Assembly: GCA_016342415.1 (NCBI GenBank)
Contig: JAEIOD010000001.1
Coordinates: 62,001-126,000, forward strand
Direction of reading: 5' to 3'
DNA length: 64,000 bases
Source: Clostridiales bacterium
Lineage (GTDB): Bacteria > Bacillota > Clostridia > Peptostreptococcales > Acidaminobacteraceae
Below, in pieces: positions 8,535 through 17,603 of the stretch (position 1 is its first letter; each line of letters begins with the position of its first letter). The translations under genes were made by a program, and so were the position numbers. The notes below the pieces were generated by a model that made no database searches, was not told the origin of the DNA, and saw nothing but the letters and a program-made list of their open reading frames with translations.

Positions 8535-9512
8535 ATGATAGAAGTAAAAAACATTCATAAAAGCTTTAAAGTCTCCAAACGGCAAGCTGGTGTTTTAGCA
8601 TCGTTCAAGTCACTGATTCACCCTACATACGAAGTCATACATGCACTAAATGATGTTTCATTTACTATTGATCAAGGAGAAATAGTAGGTTACATTGGTC
8701 CAAATGGTGCAGGTAAATCTACGACGATAAAGATTATGAGCGGTATTCTCACACCCGACTCGGGATCTTGTCAAATTCTTAATAAAACACCATGGAAACA
8801 ACGTGTTGAGCATGTCAAAAATATTGGTGTTGTTTTCGGTCAACGTTCTCAGCTTTGGTGGGATATTCCAGTAATAGATTCTTTTTATCTACTAAAAGAT
8901 ATTTATAAAGTGGACGATATCACTTTCCAAGAGACATTGCAGCTCTTGTCAGATACATTAGATCTTAATAATCTACTCACTATTCCTGTGAGACAGTTGA
9001 GTTTAGGTCAAAGAATGAGATGCGAAATTGCGGCTTCATTATTACATAATCCCAAAATATTGTTTTTAGATGAACCCACAATCGGATTGGACGCTGTATC
9101 GAAAATTGCGGTACGAAATTTCATTAGGAAATTAAATCATGAAATGAATACAACAGTCATTTTAACAACTCACGATATGAGCGATATTGAAGCACTTGCA
9201 AATAGAATTATTCTTATCGGCAAAGGACAAGTCTTGTTAGACGGTAGTTTGAAAGATATAAAAGAGAAGTACATCACTCATAAGACTGTAACTGTTGATT
9301 ATTATGGTAAGGGAATTTCATTAAACATAAAAGGTGTTGAAGTGGTCTCTCAAACTGAGGGGCGTCTGGTTTTATCTGTCAATATAAAAAAAAGCAAAGT
9401 TTCAGAGTTGATAACTTACTTAGCTCAACATTTAGAAATTGCAGATATTACAGTAGATGATAGATCAGTAGATGATATCATAATTGAACTTTATAAGGAG
9501 TACAGTATATGA
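8535..9512 (+). CDS. ABC transporter ATP-binding protein (COG4586 type)
   Basis: ATPase subunit of 325 residues for the two permeases that follow. Seen: Walker A GPNGAGKST (about residues 56-64), Q-loop region GVVFGQRSQLWWD, signature LSLGQRMR, Walker B ILFLDEP and the H-loop LTTHD. The WWD segment after the Q-loop and the paired permeases fit the COG4586/4587/3694 group of ABC-2 exporters, whose substrate is unknown. The last codons overlap the next gene by 4 bp. The divergent neighbour agrA makes quorum-controlled export or immunity a possibility, but nothing in the sequence proves it. Confidence 0.92.
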   Translation: MIEVKNIHKSFKVSKRQAGVLASFKSLIHPTYEVIHALNDVSFTIDQGEIVGYIGPNGAGKSTTIKIMSGILTPDSGSCQILNKTPWKQRVEHVKNIGVVFGQRSQLWWDIPVIDSFYLLKDIYKVDDITFQETLQLLSDTLDLNNLLTIPVRQLSLGQRMRCEIAASLLHNPKILFLDEPTIGLDAVSKIAVRNFIRKLNHEMNTTVILTTHDMSDIEALANRIILIGKGQVLLDGSLKDIKEKYITHKTVTVDYYGKGISLNIKGVEVVSQTEGRLVLSVNIKKSKVSELITYLAQHLEIADITVDDRSVDDIIIELYKEYSI

Positions 9513-10312
9513 AACAATATCTATCGTTCTTAAAAATATCAATTATGAAAGGTATACAGTATAAAATTGCGGCTATTGCCGGTATCTTTACACAGTTCTT
9601 TTTTGGTCTTTTGTTCATCATGATATTTGAGGCTTATTATACTTATTCCACCAAAACTCAGCCAATTGCGTTAAATCAACTGATCCAAATGGTTTGGCTA
9701 CAACAAAGTTTTCTAGTTTTTATCATGTTATGGCATAGAGACAGTGAATTATATGAAATGATTACATCTGGGAATATCGCTTATGAACTTTGCAGACCTA
9801 CAAACTTATACCATTACTGGTACTCAAGGTTATTAGGTCAACGTTTGGCTGGTGCACTTTTACGTTGTATACCAATCATTATTTTGGCTTCACTTATTCC
9901 AGAACCCTATACCCTTCATCTGCCAGCAGATGTGACGACTCTTTTACTATTTATCATCACTTTAATAGGTGCATTGTTGCTCATAGTAGCACTATCAATG
10001 CTAATTTATATTTCTATATTTTACACTTTGTCTCCATCAGGTTCTTTTCTAATGATTGCAGTTGTTGGTGAATTTTTCGCTGGACTCACAATACCTGTCC
10101 CTCTAATGCCTAAAGGTTTACAAACATTATGTTACATTTTACCTTTCAGGTATACAGCCGATTTACCTTTTAGAATTTATTCAGGAAATATTTCTACATC
10201 AGACGGTATAATTGGCTTCGGAGTGCAACTTCTTTGGTTGACTATTCTCTTAGTCAGTGGTCAACTATGGATGAAAAAGGCCATCTCACGCGTTGTCGTT
10301 CAAGGAGGATAA
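9509..10312 (+). CDS. ABC-2 family permease (COG4587-like)
   Basis: Membrane subunit of 267 residues with six hydrophobic segments. It begins with KQYLSFLKISIMKGIQYKIA, a form typical of this permease family. It overlaps the ATPase gene by 4 bp, which implies translational coupling, and ends 1 bp before the second permease gene. The two permeases probably form a heterodimeric exporter with the ATPase. Confidence 0.85.
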   Translation: MKQYLSFLKISIMKGIQYKIAAIAGIFTQFFFGLLFIMIFEAYYTYSTKTQPIALNQLIQMVWLQQSFLVFIMLWHRDSELYEMITSGNIAYELCRPTNLYHYWYSRLLGQRLAGALLRCIPIIILASLIPEPYTLHLPADVTTLLLFIITLIGALLLIVALSMLIYISIFYTLSPSGSFLMIAVVGEFFAGLTIPVPLMPKGLQTLCYILPFRYTADLPFRIYSGNISTSDGIIGFGVQLLWLTILLVSGQLWMKKAISRVVVQGG

Positions 10313-10313
10313 A

Positions 10314-11090
10314 ATGAATTTATATCTAAAATATATGAAAGTCCACTTTATGTCTCAAATGGCATACAAAACATCTTTTGTCTTATTGTCTATCGGGCAA
10401 TTCTTTGTTCCGTTTATGATTTTTATTTCTATGATTTTACTATTTCAGAGATTTGATACACTTATGGGTTGGGAATTATATGAAGTAACATTATGTTATA
10501 GCGTAATACACATGGCATTTTCAATCAGCGAGTGTTTTGCAAGAGGGTTTGATGCTTTTAGTCATCTTATCAGAACAGGACAATTTGATCGTCTGATGGT
10601 GAGACCAAGATCAACTTTGTTACAGGTTTTAGGATCAAAATTCGAATTTACAAGAGTCGGAAGGTTTTTGCAAAGCATTGTTGTTCTTGTTGTATCATTA
10701 TTGAATTTAAACCTTTCATTTGATCCTCTTAAAGTCCTGACGCTGATCTTAATGATCAGTTGCGGGGTATTGGTTTTTACAGGCATTTATATACTAGGAG
10801 CAACACTTTGCTTTTTCACTATTGAAGGTATAGAAATTATAAATATATTCACAGACGGTGGTAGAGAAATGGCACAGTATCCACTTGGAATCTATAAAAA
10901 ATGGGTACAGAAGTTTTTTACTTTTGTAATTCCGTTTGGAATGATCAATTACTATCCTTTGATGTATATTCTAGACAAATCTCAAAAGGTATGGTACTGT
11001 TTTTTACCTTTAACAGGGCTTTTGTTCTTAATTCCTTGTTTCATTCTTTGGCAATTTGGAGTCAAACGTTATAAATCTACAGGATCATAA
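10314..11090 (+). CDS. ABC-2 family permease (COG3694-like)
   Basis: Second membrane subunit, 258 residues with six hydrophobic segments. An upstream in-frame start at 10293 is possible but lies inside the preceding gene; AAGGAGG at 10302-10308 sits correctly for the ATG at 10314, so I use that start. The segment RPRSTLLQVLGSKFEFTRVGR is typical of this exporter group, which has a conserved cytoplasmic loop there. Third gene of the operon, followed directly by a bidirectional terminator. Confidence 0.85.
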   Translation: MNLYLKYMKVHFMSQMAYKTSFVLLSIGQFFVPFMIFISMILLFQRFDTLMGWELYEVTLCYSVIHMAFSISECFARGFDAFSHLIRTGQFDRLMVRPRSTLLQVLGSKFEFTRVGRFLQSIVVLVVSLLNLNLSFDPLKVLTLILMISCGVLVFTGIYILGATLCFFTIEGIEIINIFTDGGREMAQYPLGIYKKWVQKFFTFVIPFGMINYYPLMYILDKSQKVWYCFLPLTGLLFLIPCFILWQFGVKRYKSTGS

Positions 11091-11116
11091 AAAGGATAGC
11101 CAATGGCTATCCTTTT
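11090..11116. terminator. Bidirectional terminator
   Basis: Perfect 12-bp stem AAAAGGATAGCC / GGCTATCCTTTT with a 3-nt loop between the convergent ABC permease and HD-domain genes. A and T runs on either flank serve both directions. Confidence 0.85.
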
Positions 11117-11598
11117 AAATATTCAAGTGTTGCAACTACTTTGTCTACACATAGCACAACCAAACTTTCCTTATATTTTGGTATGGTAGGTGTAAGTGGA
11201 AACATATGTGTTCTGATAATATCTTTTTCTATTATATTCAGATCAAAATCTTCAGTGGCTTTGAACAAGGCAATTTTTGAATGTTTTAGACCATGTAAAC
11301 CAGGACTGTTTTTATAACGGTCGTATAAATAATAATCATGTAATATAGCACCATTCAAAACCGATTGGTGATCAAGTTTCAACCATTTTGAAACAAAATA
11401 ACTATAACGTGCTACACGCTCGCAATGAACATAACACGATACGTCTCCATGGTGAGGATAATCCTTCATCATCAATATTTTGGGATCATTGAGAAAACTA
11501 AACGATTCAATTTTATATGTTGTCTGAATTGCCTTATGCTTGTCTTTAAAAAATTTTGGTAACATACTAAACTCCGTTCTGAATCTATCAATTGTCAT
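11107..11598 (-). CDS. HD-domain hydrolase
   Basis: Protein of 163 residues with the metal-binding pattern of HD phosphohydrolases: a first His in HCERVARYSYFVS, the HD pair in NGAILHDYYLYDR, and later His in HGLKHSKIAL and IIRTHMFPL. HD proteins of this size act on nucleotides or other phosphates; the substrate cannot be read from the sequence. It stands alone, with its stop inside the terminator shared with the ABC operon. Confidence 0.8.
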   Translation of the reverse strand: MTIDRFRTEFSMLPKFFKDKHKAIQTTYKIESFSFLNDPKILMMKDYPHHGDVSCYVHCERVARYSYFVSKWLKLDHQSVLNGAILHDYYLYDRYKNSPGLHGLKHSKIALFKATEDFDLNIIEKDIIRTHMFPLTPTIPKYKESLVVLCVDKVVATLEYLKG

Positions 11599-11634
11599 CT
11601 ATAGTATACCACCATATCGATTAAGGGACAAATT

Positions 11635-12996
11635 TTAATAACCTATTACCAATCCAAATGCTAAAAAAACAACTGAAACAAGAACAAGAATTAATTGCAA
11701 CTTTATAATCCATTTAAACCATTTTGTATAGCTGATACCAGCAAGACCGAGGGATATTAACAAAACTGCATTTGTAGGATATAGTATATTTGAAAAACCG
11801 TCACCAAATTGAAATGCTAAAACTGCCATCTGTCGACTGATACCAATCATATCCATGAGAGGTGCAATAATCGGCATGACAATAAATGCTTTTGCACTAC
11901 CACTGCCAATGAAAAAGTTTAAAAATAAAACCAGTCCATAAACAATTAGAATCGCTACAAGTGATGAACTATTTAAGATAAACTCAGAAGCATAATATAA
12001 TATTGTATCCATTATATGTCCAGTCTGAATAATGTGTTTTATACCAGTTGCCAACAAAATTAAAACAACTGCCGGTAACATATTCATAGCACCTAGTGAA
12101 AATATCTTGAAAGTCTTCAATCCTCTATGAGATAGCAAACCACACCCTATGCCTGCAATTAGAAATAAAAAACCAATAATAGGCAAATTATATGATGAAA
12201 CCACAGGTATAAATGGTGACAATACGATTAATATCACTAAGATAAAAATCGAAACCAAAAACCAAGTCATCGCGTGCGCTGATGCAGATGACTCAAATTC
12301 TACAGATTCATCAGATTCTTTTTCAACTTTCCTGCCATAGAGGTCTAAAAAAACATTCAATATAACATAAACAACTAAAAATATAATAAATCTATACCCT
12401 GCACCTGAAAACATGGGAATGTGACTGATCTTTTGCGCTACACCAATTGTAAATGGATTAGAGACGGCTGCAGCAAATCCTAGTCCGGTTGCAAGCATAC
12501 TCATGCCCAATCCCATAAATACATCGTAGCCCAGTGCAGTACTTAATACAATAATCATCGGAACCAAAGGAATAACTTCTTCGAAAATACCAACAAAAGC
12601 ACCTAAAGACATAAAGATAAAGGTTATAATTCTTATCAATAGTTTTTTATTATGTTTAAATGTATGAACAACTTTATGAATCATAGTTTCAAGAACCTTA
12701 ACTTCATTTAGAACATGAATAGCACCTCCTATTATCATCAAAAATAATATAATGGATATGACAACAATACCCTCTTCAGTAAATAGTACTGAAATAGGTG
12801 CTAGTAGCCATGCGCTTACTTTCAAAGGCTCTTCATCAATAAAGTGAAAACTATCGGGAACCATTGTTTCTAGACCATCAACCATTTCATACTCATATTG
12901 ACCCATTGGTAATACTCTAGTAAGTACGCCAGCCGTCATTAAGAGTACAAATAAAATTATAACTGCAGATAAAAATGTCTTCTTACCAATCTCCAT
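11635..12996 (-). CDS. YfcC/DcuC-family membrane carrier
   Basis: Membrane protein of 453 residues with about twelve hydrophobic segments. The family motif region IFEEVIPLVPMIIVLSTALG and the second half-repeat FIGSGSAKAFIVMPIIAPL place it in the DcuC/YfcC group of anaerobic C4-dicarboxylate or peptide/amino-acid carriers. It is the last gene of the GntR-led operon, 7 bp after the M20 peptidase gene. A carrier next to a peptidase suggests uptake of a conjugated amino acid or dipeptide that the peptidase splits. The substrate is not known. Confidence 0.85.
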   Translation of the reverse strand: MEIGKKTFLSAVIILFVLLMTAGVLTRVLPMGQYEYEMVDGLETMVPDSFHFIDEEPLKVSAWLLAPISVLFTEEGIVVISIILFLMIIGGAIHVLNEVKVLETMIHKVVHTFKHNKKLLIRIITFIFMSLGAFVGIFEEVIPLVPMIIVLSTALGYDVFMGLGMSMLATGLGFAAAVSNPFTIGVAQKISHIPMFSGAGYRFIIFLVVYVILNVFLDLYGRKVEKESDESVEFESSASAHAMTWFLVSIFILVILIVLSPFIPVVSSYNLPIIGFLFLIAGIGCGLLSHRGLKTFKIFSLGAMNMLPAVVLILLATGIKHIIQTGHIMDTILYYASEFILNSSSLVAILIVYGLVLFLNFFIGSGSAKAFIVMPIIAPLMDMIGISRQMAVLAFQFGDGFSNILYPTNAVLLISLGLAGISYTKWFKWIIKLQLILVLVSVVFLAFGLVIGY

Positions 12997-13003
12997 GGGT
13001 CAC

Positions 13004-14425
13004 CTACAATCTTTTGATCAGCTTAATATAAAACTGAATGCATTCGATAACTGTTTCCGTCCTTATTCTTTCGTTATTGCTGTGAATCATATTCAATTCA
13101 TCTTTGGTTATTGCAATCGGTGCAAAGCGCATCACATGTTCAGATATGAGGTTAAAATGTCTGGAATCGGTTGCTGCAATCATTAAGTATGGAGATAATA
13201 CTGCCTTAGGCCACATATCACCAATAACCTCTTCCATCAACTGCCACTGCTTTGTACCAGTAGGTGTTATTGGAGAAGCTTCTCTTATTTCGATTTTTTT
13301 GTAGTTGAATTTTGGATGAGCCAATGATTTTAAATGAGATAATGTCGACTCAACTGTATCGGTATTTAGTATTCGACAATTCACACCAATTGTCCCCTTT
13401 GGAGGCAGCACATTAAAGGCATTTGAACCTTCCAGTTTTGTAACTGCTGTTGTTGTTCTAATTAAAGCATTCATTTGACCACCTTGTTTACGAAACATAA
13501 ATTTCAGGAGAGGTGAAAACAGCCAAATATTGCCGAAAATCATTCTATATAAGAACGTTGAATGTCTGCCCAACCTATCAAACATTTCCAGTACTGGTGG
13601 TGTCAAATGAGACTTCATTGATTTCTTTTCAATATTTATAATCAAACGAGCCATATCTCCAGTCAAAGCTTTACTCGGTGGTGCTGAAGAATGGCCACCA
13701 GAACTTGTACCTGTGATTTCTACATCCAGATAACCTTTTTCTCCGATGCCGACTAATGCCGTTTGCCTGTGAACACCTGGGAATACATCTTTTAATACAA
13801 CACCCCCTTCATCAACGACCATATACGGCTTAATGCCTCTTTTTATAAAGGTTTCAACTATTTCAGGTGTTGATGGTCCACTGACCTCCTCATCGCCTGT
13901 AAAAGAAAAATAGACATCATGTTCCGGTATAAATCCATCTGTCATCATTTGTTCAGCGGATTCCAATATTCCTAAAAGAGTAACTTTTGTATCGATAGTA
14001 CCTCGTCCCCAAATAACACCCTCTTCAACTGAACCTGAAAACGGATCTTTTTCCCAACTGGTAACATCAGCAGGAACAACATCATAATGAGACATTAATA
14101 CTGTAACATCTTGGCTATCCTTACCTTTCCATCGATATAGTATACCTGTAGGTCCTATCAACTCTTTGTGACATGTTTTAGTGACAACTGGATACAACTC
14201 ATCCAATTTATTTTGAAAAGCCTTAAAAACGGCCATATCCATCTCATCCGGATTAATTGATGACACTGTTTTAAGTTGAATCAGCTCAGAAAAATGTTCT
14301 ACAACTTTTTTCTCGTTTAGTGTAGTATTTTCTGTACTAACTTTTACCATTTGTTTAGGTTTAAAAAGAATGGTCCGAACCAAAACAACACCTAAAAGAA
14401 CACCAAATGCAATCAAAAAAATCAT
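13004..14425 (-). CDS. Membrane-anchored M20 family metallopeptidase (CPS1/PM20D1-like)
   Basis: Zinc hydrolase of 473 residues. A single N-terminal hydrophobic segment (residues 1-18) anchors it. Metal ligands are in LMSHYDVVPAD, GRGTIDTK and the catalytic Glu pair in FTGDEEVSG; a dimerisation domain follows (GTSSGGHSSAPP). The length and motifs resemble yeast carboxypeptidase S and mammalian PM20D1, which act on dipeptides or N-acyl amino acids. It overlaps the upstream membrane protein by 4 bp and ends 7 bp before the YfcC carrier, so the three belong to one pathway. Confidence 0.88.
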   Translation of the reverse strand: MIFLIAFGVLLGVVLVRTILFKPKQMVKVSTENTTLNEKKVVEHFSELIQLKTVSSINPDEMDMAVFKAFQNKLDELYPVVTKTCHKELIGPTGILYRWKGKDSQDVTVLMSHYDVVPADVTSWEKDPFSGSVEEGVIWGRGTIDTKVTLLGILESAEQMMTDGFIPEHDVYFSFTGDEEVSGPSTPEIVETFIKRGIKPYMVVDEGGVVLKDVFPGVHRQTALVGIGEKGYLDVEITGTSSGGHSSAPPSKALTGDMARLIINIEKKSMKSHLTPPVLEMFDRLGRHSTFLYRMIFGNIWLFSPLLKFMFRKQGGQMNALIRTTTAVTKLEGSNAFNVLPPKGTIGVNCRILNTDTVESTLSHLKSLAHPKFNYKKIEIREASPITPTGTKQWQLMEEVIGDMWPKAVLSPYLMIAATDSRHFNLISEHVMRFAPIAITKDELNMIHSNNERIRTETVIECIQFYIKLIKRL

Positions 14426-15078
14426 AATACACCTCTCCTATACATAATTCTTGCACTTATAATCGCAATAATCGCACCGACAGGGACAAATAAAGAAACG
14501 GCTGATGCAAGCGAAGGGAAAATAGAGAAAATAGCAATCATAAAAATCATAGGTATGGCGGCAATCTTGGCATTTTTGCTGACATACACAACTGCCAATC
14601 CACCGAACAACGCTGGTAAAATATTGTCAAATGCAGGTTTCAACACTTCAGAATTTAATATAGGAGTCAGTGGTGTCATCAAAAGAACACCCACAGCGAT
14701 AATAATCACGGTTACTATTGAACTTGTTGCAATTGCAACCGTCGATATAATTTCCCCTTCTTTTGTACCTTGTTTATAACCTGAATTTTCCAGAGCCATT
14801 AATGTACATGGTACTTTTAAATTCGTTAAATTACCTGTCACAAATCCTAGATATGATCCTCCAGTCCCCAACATTGGTGTAAAAGTAACTATTTCTATTA
14901 TTGCAACAGTCCAAAATATTGGTGCTACACCTAAAAGACCTTTTAAAATATTGGACATGCTCGGGAAAGCTTGATAATACAAACTGATAACAATTGGAAC
15001 AAAGAGCATAAATGCAAATGTGGCTAACATCCAGATTCGTCCATAACGATGTGTTTTTTCCATATATGAATCTTTCAT
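14422..15078 (-). CDS. Multi-pass membrane protein, partner of the DUF5058 protein
   Basis: Membrane protein of 218 residues with six hydrophobic segments and the glycine-rich stretch PMLGTGGSYLGFVTGNLTNLK, which looks like a substrate-binding re-entrant loop. I do not recognise a named family. It lies 1 bp after the DUF5058 gene and overlaps the M20 peptidase gene by 4 bp. The pair probably forms a two-subunit transporter or channel for the peptidase substrate; this is inference from the context. Confidence 0.75.
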   Translation of the reverse strand: MKDSYMEKTHRYGRIWMLATFAFMLFVPIVISLYYQAFPSMSNILKGLLGVAPIFWTVAIIEIVTFTPMLGTGGSYLGFVTGNLTNLKVPCTLMALENSGYKQGTKEGEIISTVAIATSSIVTVIIIAVGVLLMTPLTPILNSEVLKPAFDNILPALFGGLAVVYVSKNAKIAAIPMIFMIAIFSIFPSLASAVSLFVPVGAIIAIISARIMYRRGVL

Positions 15079-15079
15079 T

Positions 15080-15832
15080 TTATCCCCCTATCACTGATGT
15101 AATATAAATTGAAAACGCCATGCCACTTAACATTGAAATCGGTAAAGCATAATCCTTTAAACCTTTAATGCCTAAATGATTGATCACCATACCGTTAACA
15201 ATCATTACTATGGCTGAAAACATCATTACAAAAACACTGATGAAGCCAGTAATCCCTAATGAAACATCCTTAAATACAACACCTAAAAATGCGCTTATCA
15301 TGCCTAAAAAAATTGCAGTCATAAAATGTTCACTCCAAGTTGGATCATGTTCTTTTAAGACTGACATCCCGCCTTGTAATTTTTTAAGAAACAGTGGGAT
15401 AAGAATCATACTTGGAATAATGCCCAGTGTCATAACCCATACGATGGTTATATATGTTTCAGCAGATCCAATTGCATCTGCAATTGAAATACCTACCGAA
15501 GAAGCAGCTGAAGCTGCGGCAGTTAATTCATATGTAATAGCACCTAATATAGACAATCTTAACCATGGTAAAGGCAATCCTAAAAACTTTGACAATGATA
15601 TGACCCCCAATAGAATGGCTATAGCAGGCGCTATCGTAAAAACAATGCTCGATTTGATAGTTTTTCTTAAGATTTGTTTATCCATGTTCATTTTCTTGCC
15701 TTCATTTAAAGCCCTTACTAAGAAAAATAGTGATTGTATTAACACAAATACTATAAATACACCTGCGACCAAATACAAAAAAGTACTGTTTAAGTTAAAC
15801 GTCATCTTCTCCTCCAATCCATACGTATTCAA
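15080..15832 (-). CDS. DUF5058-family membrane protein
   Basis: Membrane protein of 250 residues with about six hydrophobic segments. It resembles the DUF5058 family in length and in its conserved block, the Ala/Ser-rich stretch TYELTAAASAASSVG. Function is not established. It precedes the second membrane protein by 1 bp and overlaps the end of the gntR gene by 38 bp, so it is read from the gntR transcript. The paired arrangement with an M20 peptidase and a carrier suggests a role in amino-acid or peptide uptake. Confidence 0.75.
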   Translation of the reverse strand: MNTYGLEEKMTFNLNSTFLYLVAGVFIVFVLIQSLFFLVRALNEGKKMNMDKQILRKTIKSSIVFTIAPAIAILLGVISLSKFLGLPLPWLRLSILGAITYELTAAASAASSVGISIADAIGSAETYITIVWVMTLGIIPSMILIPLFLKKLQGGMSVLKEHDPTWSEHFMTAIFLGMISAFLGVVFKDVSLGITGFISVFVMMFSAIVMIVNGMVINHLGIKGLKDYALPISMLSGMAFSIYITSVIGG

Positions 15833-16430
15833 TCATTTCAAACGTTTCATCAATTACTGATATGGCTTCTTTAATTTTCCTTTTCACAACCAACTCCTCC
15901 AGTAATAAAAATTGATTTCTTATATCAGTATTTTCAAGAATACTGTCTGTAACATTCAATATTCCAATTTCAAACTCATTTAAAAGCAAAACATTGACAA
16001 TGTTGTTTGTCTGTATAGCATAGTCTATTAGAAAATCAAAGTAATCTCTTCTTTGAGTAAACTCTATATGATTGTGCTTCTTATCAAAGGTCTTAAAATG
16101 ACCGACCAGTGATATCAAGTTATCTCGAATAAACATCAACATATCATGATTCAGTTTTCTTGATATACCATCTTTATTTTTTGAAATAATATGTTCCAGT
16201 AAACTTAATTTTCCGCTCCTCTTGTAATCTTGTACCACAACACCCTTTCTAGGGCGAATTTTCACCAATCCCTTTTCCTCTAGTCGAATAATCGCACGAT
16301 GTATAACAGGTCTACTGCATTTAAATATTTTAGCTAACTCTCGTTCTGGTTCCAATTTGTCACCAAATTTATAAACACCACTGAAAATTGCATCTACTAA
16401 TTGTTTTTCTACATAATTTTCTTTGTCCAT
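15795..16430 (-). CDS. GntR-family transcriptional regulator (FadR-like)
   Basis: Regulator of 211 residues. The winged helix occupies about residues 5-70 (VDAIFSGVYKFGDKLEPERELAKIF, then RPVIHRAIIRLEEKGLVKIRPRKGVVV). The rest is a helical domain like those of FadR-type members. The frame is open further upstream, but AGGGGG lies 4 nt before the ATG at 16430, so I start there. It leads the operon of DUF5058, membrane protein, M20 peptidase and YfcC carrier. A GntR-type palindrome lies just upstream, so it probably controls its own operon. Confidence 0.88.
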   Translation of the reverse strand: MDKENYVEKQLVDAIFSGVYKFGDKLEPERELAKIFKCSRPVIHRAIIRLEEKGLVKIRPRKGVVVQDYKRSGKLSLLEHIISKNKDGISRKLNHDMLMFIRDNLISLVGHFKTFDKKHNHIEFTQRRDYFDFLIDYAIQTNNIVNVLLLNEFEIGILNVTDSILENTDIRNQFLLLEELVVKRKIKEAISVIDETFEMIEYVWIGGEDDV

Positions 16431-16441
16431 AAAACCCCCTA

Positions 16442-16454
16442 GTGGTAATACCAC
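16442..16454. promoter_or_regulatory. GntR-type operator upstream of gntR
   Basis: The perfect palindrome GTGGT-AAT-ACCAC contains TGGTAATACCA, which fits the T.GTnnnAC.A consensus of FadR-subfamily GntR regulators. It lies 12 bp before the gntR start, downstream of AT-rich -10-like sequences on the minus strand, so binding would block transcription of the operon. Confidence 0.7.
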
Positions 16455-16511
16455 AGTTATAGTTTATGTTATAATTTTATGTAATACAACAAATTTTCTG
16501 AATATTCAAAC

Positions 16512-16538
16512 TAAAAAATGCACTATGAGTGCACTTTT
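16512..16538 (-). terminator. Terminator of the GNAT gene
   Basis: Stem TGCACT / AGTGCA with a 3-nt loop overlapping the GNAT stop codon. On the minus strand it is followed by six T. Confidence 0.65.
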
Positions 16539-17377
16539 ATGTAATAGCTTTTTTCTTTTATATCAACAAAACCAAATTTCTTATACAATTGGTATGCCTT
16601 CATTGTTGTTTCAGTACCAAGTGTTATGGTTTCATCACCTAGCTTATATGCACGATTCAAAACGGCTTTTAACAGTTCCCCACCATATCCCAAACCTTGA
16701 TATTCTGGTAAAATACACATACAACTGATATGCCTATTCAAATGACCATCTGGACATATAAAAATGAAACCAATGGGTTTATCATCTATTTCAAAAACCA
16801 AAGAACAAGGATCCTCTACTGCTTTATCATAATTCAAATACTTCCAAAATCCTTTTCTTTCAGTCGGGTTTTGGATTTTATAGAATTTAGCATCACCTGC
16901 CGAAAACGCTTCATGATATATGGCTTTCAAAATCGGTAAATCGTACTCATGAACATGAGAAAATTCATATTTTTCTTTATAACCTACTTTTAAAAGTTTT
17001 ATCATATCTTTATAGTTATAGGCAAAGGGGATATCAATTTTCTTGCTTGCTAAATATTTGGCATCACCGATCAACTCAACTCTATTATAACTAGACTGTT
17101 CAAAAAAATTTATGCCCTCATCTAATAATTTTTCTGGAAAACTACCTATCGGGTAACCATTGAAGAACCATGGATTAAAAGCAATATTCCTGTCATATGG
17201 TAAAATGATTAAAAAACCGTTAAACCCTTCATCGTGTACAACATAACTTTTTCCTACCAATGCTTTTTTGAGTCTATGTTGTAGCGCTTCATCAATCACC
17301 ATAAAGCCTTCTGGTAAATTGTCGTGATAACAAACAACTATTCTTTTAAGTATCAACTCATCTATTGTACTAATCAT
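16523..17377 (-). CDS. GNAT-family N-acetyltransferase
   Basis: Protein of 284 residues. The C-terminal 130 residues form a GNAT domain with the acetyl-CoA loop motif ILPEYQGLGYGGELLKA (Q-x-x-G-x-G form) and the following helix-strand segment AYQLYKKFGFVDIKEK. The first 150 residues show no named domain and may be a degenerate second GNAT half. The acceptor cannot be deduced. It is transcribed alone and ends in its own terminator. Confidence 0.85.
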   Translation of the reverse strand: MISTIDELILKRIVVCYHDNLPEGFMVIDEALQHRLKKALVGKSYVVHDEGFNGFLIILPYDRNIAFNPWFFNGYPIGSFPEKLLDEGINFFEQSSYNRVELIGDAKYLASKKIDIPFAYNYKDMIKLLKVGYKEKYEFSHVHEYDLPILKAIYHEAFSAGDAKFYKIQNPTERKGFWKYLNYDKAVEDPCSLVFEIDDKPIGFIFICPDGHLNRHISCMCILPEYQGLGYGGELLKAVLNRAYKLGDETITLGTETTMKAYQLYKKFGFVDIKEKSYYIKVHS

Positions 17378-17479
17378 ACTTACTCCTTAAATACAGATAT
17401 ATGTTATGAGTATTCTCATTCTAATTCACATTAATAATTATCCAACTTTAAATAGTGCCACTTAAATTATACCCAAAGA

Positions 17480-17504
17480 AAAGGCTTGCAATCTGCAAGC
17501 CTTT
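17480..17504 (-). terminator. Terminator downstream of the secreted helical protein
   Basis: Perfect 11-bp stem AAAGGCTTGCA / TGCAAGCCTTT with a 3-nt loop, about 100 bp past the stop of the minus-strand gene. On that strand it ends in CTTTTCTTT. Confidence 0.65.
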
Positions 17505-17603
17505 ATACAACTTTTAAGTATATCTACATAGTATTTTAAGGAAGCTGTTGTATAACCTTATCACATTTGACACTATTTCGAAAGTGTGACAGATACATTT
17601 TAA

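Noticed and set aside
15180..15860. Long plus-strand open frame opposite the DUF5058 gene
   Set aside because: It is the complement of a membrane protein gene, whose composition often leaves the reverse frame open; the minus strand has the operon spacing and family motifs.
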